19,902 bases of DNA from Dokdonella_A sp038237055 (GTDB lineage Bacteria > Pseudomonadota > Gammaproteobacteria > Xanthomonadales > Rhodanobacteraceae): the NCBI GenBank assembly GCA_038237055.1, contig JBBRZD010000016.1, forward strand, positions 1 through 19,902, written 5' to 3'. This document shows positions 15,232 through 19,902 of this stretch, piece after piece (the stretch's first letter is position 1; each line of letters starts with the position of its first letter). The notes under the pieces are model-generated. The model saw only the letters and a list, made by a program, of their open reading frames with translations. It did not search any database and had not been told where the DNA came from. The position numbers and the translations under genes are program-made.

Positions 15232-16554
15232 TCACTCAAAGCCATCCTGGAAAATCACATCGGTGACGACCCCGTACTCGAAAGCGCCAATATCGCAGAG
15301 GTTACCGCCAATGCGTGCCGCGCCGCGCTGATCCGTCGGCAGCTGCGAGCCATTCATATCGATGCAGCCCTGGGCGGTGGTACCGTCGATCGCCTCACTG
15401 TTCTGCAGCAGCGCATGCGTGGGCGTGGGGCCGCCGTTGTCCTGCAGCGGGCCGATGGATTCCAGCGAAACTTGGCGCATTGCCGGGCCGCCATTGCCGC
15501 CGAGCGCGCAGCCGAAGGGAACCGCCATCGTGTAGAGGTTCGCGCCGTACACCTCGATCGCGCCGGCGCAATCGTCGAACGCGTTGCGCCCGTTGATCGT
15601 GTTGTTTGCGACGATGGTGTTGACGACGATGAAGCGCGCGCCGTTGTTGCCGGGCGCGTAGATGCCGCCGCCCGAGCCCATGCCGTCGCTGTCGTTGCTG
15701 GCGTCGTTGCCGAGCACCGAGGTGCTGTACAGGCCGACGACGTTGCTCGAGCCGGCCGACTCCACGCTGAAGATACCGCCGCCGTCGTTGTAGGCTGCGT
15801 TGCCACTGAGCGTGCTGTCGACCACGTACAGGTATTGACCGTGGTTGACGACGAAAATGCCACCGCCGTTGGCGGCGGTGTTCTCGCTGATCGTACTCCC
15901 GCGGATGAGCGCTGTGCCGAAGCTGCCGATGCCGCCGCCGTTGCCCACGCCCTGCACCTCGTTGGAGCGGATCAGGCTGGCGTCGACGGTCAGCGAACCC
16001 GAGCTGTAGATGCCGGCGCCATCGCCGCTGAGGCCATTGGCAACGGTGATGTTGTCCTCGATCGTGCAGTGGTCGATCGTGAGGATGCCGGCGTTGCGGA
16101 CGCCCGCGCCGTTTTCGCGCTGGTTGCCATTGCGGATCGTCAGGCCGGTCAGGCCGACGAACTGGCCTACGGAAATGTCGAACACGCGATCGGTCGCGTT
16201 GCCGTCGATGATCGTGCGGCCGGCGCCTGCGCCGGTGATCGCCATCGAGCTCGCGATGTTCAGGTCGCCGCGGTCGTCGCCATCGGCGCCGCTCGGCGGA
16301 ATCGTGAGCGTGTACGTGCCGGCGGGCACGTGGATGATGTCGGTGCCGTCGACCTGGTTCGCTTTCATGATCGCCGCGCGCAGGGAACAGCCGCCGGCGC
16401 TGGTATGGCAGGCGGTGACGCCGAGGCCGTCGTCGGGCAGGTCGGCCGTCGTGGTGACTTGGTATGTGATCGCGTGCGCGATCGGGGCGACGCAGGTCGC
16501 GAACGCGATCAACACCCGCCGCAGCATTCCATTGGACAATCGTTGGTTCTTCAC
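15232..16554 (-). CDS. Secreted CSLREAI / choice-of-anchor Q beta-helix protein
   Basis: A 440-aa exported protein. The signal peptide is about 28 residues (basic RR, then LIAFATCVAPIAHA, cleavage before ITYQV). The CSLREAI-type element follows as GGCSLRAAIMKANQ with HVPAGTYTLTIP. The middle consists of parallel beta-helix rungs with recurrent NGGGI, GDGAGIYS, DGGGIFS and GSGGGIYAPG turns, as in polymorphic outer-membrane protein repeats. Near the C-terminus a choice-of-anchor Q segment, PLQDNGGPTPTHAL and CDIGAFEYG, precedes the terminal tail VIFQDGFE. The function is unknown; such proteins are usually surface-associated or released. The start is GTG 16554 with GGAGAG six bases upstream. No partner gene or secretion system is adjacent. 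Confidence 0.88.
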   Translation of the reverse strand: MKNQRLSNGMLRRVLIAFATCVAPIAHAITYQVTTTADLPDDGLGVTACHTSAGGCSLRAAIMKANQVDGTDIIHVPAGTYTLTIPPSGADGDDRGDLNIASSMAITGAGAGRTIIDGNATDRVFDISVGQFVGLTGLTIRNGNQRENGAGVRNAGILTIDHCTIEDNITVANGLSGDGAGIYSSGSLTVDASLIRSNEVQGVGNGGGIGSFGTALIRGSTISENTAANGGGIFVVNHGQYLYVVDSTLSGNAAYNDGGGIFSVESAGSSNVVGLYSTSVLGNDASNDSDGMGSGGGIYAPGNNGARFIVVNTIVANNTINGRNAFDDCAGAIEVYGANLYTMAVPFGCALGGNGGPAMRQVSLESIGPLQDNGGPTPTHALLQNSEAIDGTTAQGCIDMNGSQLPTDQRGAARIGGNLCDIGAFEYGVVTDVIFQDGFE

Positions 16555-16560
16555 AGGTGG

Positions 16561-16566
16561 CTCTCC
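16561..16566 (-). promoter_or_regulatory. Shine-Dalgarno of the beta-helix gene
   Basis: GGAGAG on the minus strand, 6 nt before GTG 16554, decides this non-ATG start and places a proper n-region (MKNQRLSNGMLRR) before the signal-peptide core. Confidence 0.7.
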
Positions 16567-16891
16567 GGCAGTTGGCGATCATGGTCAGCGCGGCATCACG
16601 AAGCTTCCGCTCGACCGCGGGCAGTTCCCCGCGCGTCGTTCATCGGCATGCCGCCGGTGCTTTCCATGCCTATCCAAACAGCGAATGATGCGAATTCCGG
16701 CCAAGTCTCCGGCCGATCATTGCCCGGGTTCGCTTTTTCGCAGTGGGATGGGACGGCACCCCGCCCGCGCCATCGCGCGGCGTCCCAGCCCCTGCGACCC
16801 GCGCCCGTTCGAATACCTCCCGTGCCGTTCGGCACGCATCCGACCGCCATCGGGGCGGATCTTGTTTGTCGCAACGCAGAGCACGCCATCT
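16567..16891. other. Intergenic region, no gene seen
   Basis: Both flanking genes are on the minus strand. Reading frames crossing this stretch are Arg/Gly/Ala-rich and lack recognisable domains or Shine-Dalgarno signals. No tRNA, REP hairpin or T-tract terminator was found. A promoter for the beta-helix gene is expected here but was not identified. Confidence 0.55.
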
Positions 16892-17164
16892 CTACTTGCG
16901 CAGCGCACCCATTCCGATCAGCCCAAGGCCGATGGCAATCCCCACGACACCGACCCATTGCAGCAGGGTTTTCTGCTCCTTCATCGAGACGGACAGGTCG
17001 CTGATCTCGACGATCTTCGCGTCATGGGTGAAATCGAGCGCACCGGTGAATGCAAGGGTGCCGAGGGTGACGAGGAGGATGCCGGCGAGGAAGAGGCGAG
17101 GCGCATGGGACTTCCTGGTTGGTGGAGGCGATCGTTGAAGGAGTGGCAGAGTGGCGGCGCTCAT
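16892..17164 (-). CDS. Small two-helix membrane protein (DUF3185-like)
   Basis: A 90-aa predicted inner-membrane protein. Two hydrophobic helices, LFLAGILLVTLGTLAFTGAL (about 24-43) and LLQWVGVVGIAIGLGLIGMG (about 67-86), flank a polar loop with THDAKIVEISDLSVSMKEQK. This layout, a helix, a loop with K(I/V)V-x-(I/L) and a basic/polar segment, then a Gly-rich helix, resembles a family of small uncharacterised membrane proteins of about 65-70 residues that I recall as DUF3185-like. The N-terminal 20 residues are Pro/Arg-rich and may not be translated. ATG 17164 was preferred to ATG 17191, which lies in a REP hairpin. The gene is 108 bp downstream of rpoS. Confidence 0.6.
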   Translation of the reverse strand: MSAATLPLLQRSPPPTRKSHAPRLFLAGILLVTLGTLAFTGALDFTHDAKIVEISDLSVSMKEQKTLLQWVGVVGIAIGLGLIGMGALRK

Positions 17165-17189
17165 TGGTTCGAATGAAACAACAAAGAAC

Positions 17190-17267
17190 ATCGCGGCTGA
17201 AGCCGCTACTACAAGTCTGCGCGTTGTCGGCGCAACTGCGATGCGCTGGAGCGGCGGAAGCCGCTGT
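17190..17267. repeat. Pair of REP-like hairpins after rpoS
   Basis: Two GCGGC...GCCGC stem-loops lie between rpoS and the next gene: GCGGCTGAAGCCGC at 17193-17206, flanked by CATC and TACTACAAG, and AGCGGCGGAAGCCGCT at 17250-17265. They resemble the REP pattern of related genomes (TAGCGGCTTCAGCCGCGATG). The second is 7 bp from the rpoS stop codon and may act as an mRNA 3' end stabiliser or Rho-blocking element. Confidence 0.65.
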
Positions 17268-17272
17268 GCAGA

Positions 17273-18151
17273 TCAATGTGCGGAGAGCTTGCGCAGGCGC
17301 TTGAGGCCTTCTTCCTGTATCTGCCGTGCACGTTCGCGCGAAACGCCAAGATCGCGACCGATGTCGGCCAGCGATTGCACTGGCGTGCCGTCGAGACCAA
17401 AACGGCGCTGCAAAACGAGGCGCTGACGCTCGTTCAACGTCATGATCAGGTCGTTCAGGCGTTCGCCATTGATCGCCAGCGAACTCTCGGCCGAGCTCGC
17501 GTCATCGTTCTCCTGGATGTAGCCGATCAGCGCGCGTTCGCCTGCATCCACGGCATCCAAGGACCCGATACGCTCGCTCACGCGGAACAGTTCCGCGACA
17601 TCCTGCACCGCCTTGCCCACTGCGGCAGCAATCTGATCCAGACTCGGCGCCGCACCGAGGCGAGCGGCCAGCTCGCGCTCTGCGCGCAACACCTGCGCCA
17701 GTTCGCGCAGGACATGCACCGGTATGCGCACGGTGCGCCCCTGATTCATGATCGCCGACTGCACGGCTTCGCGAATCCACCACACGGCATAAGTCGAAAA
17801 GCGCAGACGTCGCTCGGGATCGAACTTCGCGACCGCGCGGATCAGGCCAAGGTTACCCTCGGCGATCAGGTCGAGGAAAGCCACTCCGCGGCCGACATAC
17901 GGTCGCGCAACGCTGACGACGAGGCGCAGATTCGATTCGATCATGCGCCGGCGCGCCTCCGCATCGCCGACCTGGACCAGTTCCGCTAGCGCCCATTCCT
18001 CGTGCGCTTCGAGCAAGGGAATCAGTCCGATTTCGCCGAGATAGGCGCTGGTGGACGTGCGCGCTTCCTCATCCTGCGGCTCGACCGCATCGACGAGGTC
18101 GAGCAGTTCCTCAGGCGTGGATTGCGGTTCGTCGGAGTTCGGCGCGGTCAC
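17273..18151 (-). CDS. rpoS: RNA polymerase sigma factor RpoS (divergent)
   Basis: A 292-aa sigma-70 family factor for stationary-phase and stress transcription, identified by its position after nlpD and by sequence. Region 1.2 has YLGEIGLIPLLEAHEE, region 2.1-2.2 IESNLRLVVSVARPY and FLDLIAEGNLGLIRAV, region 2.3 LRFSTYAVWWIREAVQSAIM, region 2.4/3.0 GRTVRIPVHVLREL, and region 4.2 the helix-turn-helix LADIGRDLGVSRERARQIQ. Against E. coli RpoS (330 aa) it is about 24 residues shorter at the N-terminus and ends soon after LKRLRKL, lacking the last ten or so residues. Position 128 is Glu where E. coli has Gln152, 131 is Gln for Glu155, and 149 is Arg for Lys173. The start is GTG 18151, 18 bp after nlpD, with no obvious Shine-Dalgarno; in E. 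coli the main rpoS promoter lies within nlpD. Confidence 0.9.
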   Translation of the reverse strand: MTAPNSDEPQSTPEELLDLVDAVEPQDEEARTSTSAYLGEIGLIPLLEAHEEWALAELVQVGDAEARRRMIESNLRLVVSVARPYVGRGVAFLDLIAEGNLGLIRAVAKFDPERRLRFSTYAVWWIREAVQSAIMNQGRTVRIPVHVLRELAQVLRAERELAARLGAAPSLDQIAAAVGKAVQDVAELFRVSERIGSLDAVDAGERALIGYIQENDDASSAESSLAINGERLNDLIMTLNERQRLVLQRRFGLDGTPVQSLADIGRDLGVSRERARQIQEEGLKRLRKLSAH

Positions 18152-18169
18152 CAGTGGAGCTTAACGCTG

Positions 18170-19165
18170 TCAGCGTCGCGGCAGATAGTCGACAGGATTC
18201 GCCGGCTTGCCGTTCTTGCGAATTTCGAAATGCAGCGAATCGCGGCTGGCGCTGCTCGACCCCATCTCAGCAATGGTCTGGCCCGCCGTGACGCGGTCGC
18301 CTTCCTTGACCAATCGTTTGCGGTTGTGGCCGTACGCCGAGAGGAAGTTTGGGCTGTGCTTGATGATGATCAGCTCGCCGTAGCCAATCAGCCCATTGCC
18401 GCTGTAGACGACAGTGCCGTCGGCGGCGGCGCGCACGGAATCACCTGCCTTGCCGGCAATGTCGATGCCTTGCTTGGTCGGGTCGCCGCCGACGTAGCCG
18501 CCGACCACCTGACCATCGGCGGGCCAGCGCCAACTGACTTCGCCGGATCCGCTTGATGCCACCGTCGGCGCAGCAGTCGCTGGTGGCGACGGAGCTGGCG
18601 CCACCGAAACCACATTTGCCGGCTTGGTCGTCGACGTGGGGACATTCGATTTCCCAAGCAAAGGCGGAGGCATCGAAGATGCGGGTGGAGTTGACGCGCT
18701 GGCAGTCGCCGAATGTTCGGTCACGTTCTCGAAGGGTGCGCGAGGCGGCAACGACGATGCAACAGGTCGAGTCGATACGGGCGCCGTCGACGCATTCGTC
18801 GACGCATGCGGCGCGGCCGCAGCGACCGTGTGCGGTGGCGAGGCGGCTGTTGCTGGAGCAAGTCGAAGCTCGCGCCCCACAAAGATCGTGTACGGCGCGG
18901 CGATGCGATTCCACGTCGCCAGATCGCGATAGTCCATACCGTGGCGGAACGCGATGCTGTACAGCGTGTCGCCACGTTCAACGCGGTAACTCCCACCCGG
19001 CACGGCGGATGTGCGGGATTCAACTGAATGTTGCATCGCGCTGCGCTGAGATCCACCGAGACTGCGATCGTCCACCGGTGCCGGACCGGTTGACGCGCAA
19101 GCTGCAAGCAGCAGAGCTGCCAAGGCGGGAGTCAGCGCAAGAACGCGTCCAGAATAGCTTTTCAT
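18170..19165 (-). CDS. nlpD: LysM/M23 lipoprotein NlpD (amidase activator)
   Basis: A 331-aa outer-membrane lipoprotein that in E. coli activates the septal amidase AmiC during daughter-cell separation. Lipobox LLAAC places the lipidated Cys at residue 23. A LysM peptidoglycan-binding domain (about 59-103) reads YRVERGDTLYSIAFRHGMDY and ends GRELRLA. A Ser/Thr/Pro/Ala-rich linker runs to about 210. The C-terminal M23 (LytM) domain is degenerate: the HxxxD motif is KQGID (His replaced by Lys231, Asp235 kept) and HxH is SLH (Ser310, His312), with His280 present. Loss of zinc ligands fits an activator, not a peptidase. It lies 9 bp after yqaA and 18 bp before rpoS, in one operon. Confidence 0.95.
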   Translation of the reverse strand: MKSYSGRVLALTPALAALLLAACASTGPAPVDDRSLGGSQRSAMQHSVESRTSAVPGGSYRVERGDTLYSIAFRHGMDYRDLATWNRIAAPYTIFVGRELRLAPATAASPPHTVAAAAPHASTNASTAPVSTRPVASSLPPRAPFENVTEHSATASASTPPASSMPPPLLGKSNVPTSTTKPANVVSVAPAPSPPATAAPTVASSGSGEVSWRWPADGQVVGGYVGGDPTKQGIDIAGKAGDSVRAAADGTVVYSGNGLIGYGELIIIKHSPNFLSAYGHNRKRLVKEGDRVTAGQTIAEMGSSSASRDSLHFEIRKNGKPANPVDYLPRR

Positions 19166-19174
19166 GGCAATAGT

Positions 19175-19780
19175 TTACCGAAAGAACTTAAGGTAGATAA
19201 CCAAGCCGGCGATCAAGGCGATCAGCGCCCAGCCTACCCATTCGATCCAGCGGTGCAGGGCCTCTTCGGCGCGCTTGCCGCCAACGCGGATCAAGCCTGC
19301 GAGCAGGAATACGCGCTTGCCCCGCCCGATGATCATGCCGCCCAGAAAAGGCAGCATCGGCATTCCGACAATGCCCGAAGCCCACGTGAATATCTTCAGC
19401 GGCACCGGAATGAAGCCGGCTGCGACGAGCAGCCAAAACGCATTCCAGGGATGCGCGGCGACCTGGCTACGCAGTTCGTCGACTTTCGCATCGATGCTCG
19501 GCAACCAACCGAGCCACGCGAGCAGCGGCCGCACCGCATCGAACGCGTAGTGCCCGAGCGCATAGCCCACCAACGCGCCCAGCACCGAAAACGCGAGACT
19601 GATCGCGGCATAGCGCGCCCACCGTTGCGGCTTCGCCAGCACCATCGGTGCAAGCATGATTTCTGGCGCAACCGGAAAAATGATCGCCTCGACGAAGCTG
19701 AGTCCGGCGAGAAAACGCTCGGCTTGCGGATGCGCTGCCCACACCAGGGCTCGCTCATACAGCGGGCGGAACAACTTCAT
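19175..19780 (-). CDS. yqaA: YqaA family membrane protein (DedA/SNARE-associated-like)
   Basis: A 201-aa inner-membrane protein of the YqaA/COG1238 family, related to DedA. Early hydrophobic segments include FLAGLSFVEAIIFPVAPEIM and FSVLGALVGYALGHYAF. The family hallmark, a re-entrant segment with GFIPVPLKIFTWASGIVGM and then FLGGMIIGRGKRVFLLAGLI, is present, and the last helix is WALIALIAGLVIYL. DedA relatives act in lipid carrier or phospholipid flipping; the YqaA role is not established. ATG 19780 is chosen because the protein then starts with MKLFRPLYERAL; the 26 upstream in-frame codons overlap the end of pcm. The nlpD gene follows after 9 bp. Confidence 0.88.
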   Translation of the reverse strand: MKLFRPLYERALVWAAHPQAERFLAGLSFVEAIIFPVAPEIMLAPMVLAKPQRWARYAAISLAFSVLGALVGYALGHYAFDAVRPLLAWLGWLPSIDAKVDELRSQVAAHPWNAFWLLVAAGFIPVPLKIFTWASGIVGMPMLPFLGGMIIGRGKRVFLLAGLIRVGGKRAEEALHRWIEWVGWALIALIAGLVIYLKFFR

Positions 19781-19817
19781 CGTGCCGATTCCCCGTGCAA
19801 TTGCGTTGCCGCAACAA

Positions 19818-19902
19818 TCATCCGATTCCTCCGAGCAAGGGCACGAAACTGACCGCACCGAGCGATTCGCGCAGCCAGCCGTTTTCGTCCGCGCGCACGC
19901 GC
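19818..19902 (-). CDS. pcm: Protein-L-isoaspartate O-methyltransferase, C-terminal end
   Basis: Only the last 28 codons lie in the window; the rest is beyond the right edge. The translated end reads DENGWLRESLGAVSFVPLLGG-IG and then TGA. The FVPLL-x-G terminus is the conserved C-terminus of Pcm, which uses SAM to repair isoaspartyl damage in aged proteins. The location just upstream of yqaA-nlpD-rpoS matches the surE-pcm-yqaA-nlpD-rpoS arrangement known in Xanthomonas-type genomes, which supports the call despite the short fragment. The gap to the yqaA start is 37 bp. Confidence 0.8.
   Translation of the reverse strand, partial: RVRADENGWLRESLGAVSFVPLLGGIG

Noticed and set aside
14686..17004. 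A 772-codon open frame on the plus strand
   Set aside because: It is antisense to the beta-helix gene; its Val/Ala/Asp/Arg-rich sequence reflects the complement of Gly/Asn-rich repeats and has no domain or Shine-Dalgarno signal.
18170..19165. NlpD as an active M23 endopeptidase
   Set aside because: Two of the expected zinc/catalytic His positions are replaced (Lys231 and Ser310), so an activator role is more likely.

Overview
The window looks like the chromosome of a GC-rich gammaproteobacterium of the order Lysobacterales (Xanthomonadales), most likely a Rhodanobacteraceae/Dokdonella-like member. This placement is inferred from the gene order pcm-yqaA-nlpD-rpoS, the rlmE-ftsH-folP block facing a yhbY gene, the cysD/cysNC fusion pair, an Xcc1710-like Mth938 protein, REP hairpins of the 'AGCGGCTTCAGCCGC' type, and secreted-protein C-termini ending in IFxDGF(E/D). 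No 16S or database search was possible.

Layout. 1-1752 (minus): a DadA-type FAD oxidoreductase followed by the N-terminal part of a secreted CocE/NonD hydrolase. 1957-2823 (plus): an unrecognised 103-aa ORF and an NlpC/P60 lipoprotein resembling the MepS/Spr peptidoglycan endopeptidase. 2899-4689 (minus): SlyD and an MFS carrier of the sialate/lactate:H+ symporter type. 4872-5720 (plus): a short ORF with a Tat-type signal, then a SAM methyltransferase in the same frame. 5664-6248 (minus): a DUF1232 protein overlapping the methyltransferase tail. 6525-9334 (plus): cysD and cysNC, which carry out sulfate activation to PAPS. 9402-13521 (minus): folP, a repeat-rich 571-bp gap, ftsH and rlmE. 13674-14685 (plus): an RNA-binding YhbY protein with a long basic N-terminal extension, and a Mth938-domain protein. 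14686-15231: a gene-poor stretch holding what looks like the end of a lost secreted-protein gene. 15232-16554 (minus): a secreted CSLREAI beta-helix protein. 16892-17164 (minus): a small two-helix membrane protein. 17273-19902 (minus): rpoS, nlpD, yqaA and the end of pcm, the classical stationary-phase/cell-division cluster.

Most of the window is core metabolism and housekeeping: sulfate assimilation, folate synthesis, protein quality control (FtsH, SlyD, Pcm), ribosome maturation (RlmE, YhbY), and cell-wall remodelling (NlpD, NlpC/P60). The unusual parts are the ftsH-folP intergenic region, which has a 50-bp tandem array that stays free of stops in all three minus-strand frames plus a separate 40-bp array; the truncated Tat leader ORF fused in frame (across one TGA) to the methyltransferase; the RpoS promoter-contact substitutions; and the orphan IFADGFD terminus beside a beta-helix gene with the same tail. 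I saw no CRISPR, phage, transposase, rRNA or tRNA gene and no convincing new multi-gene system.
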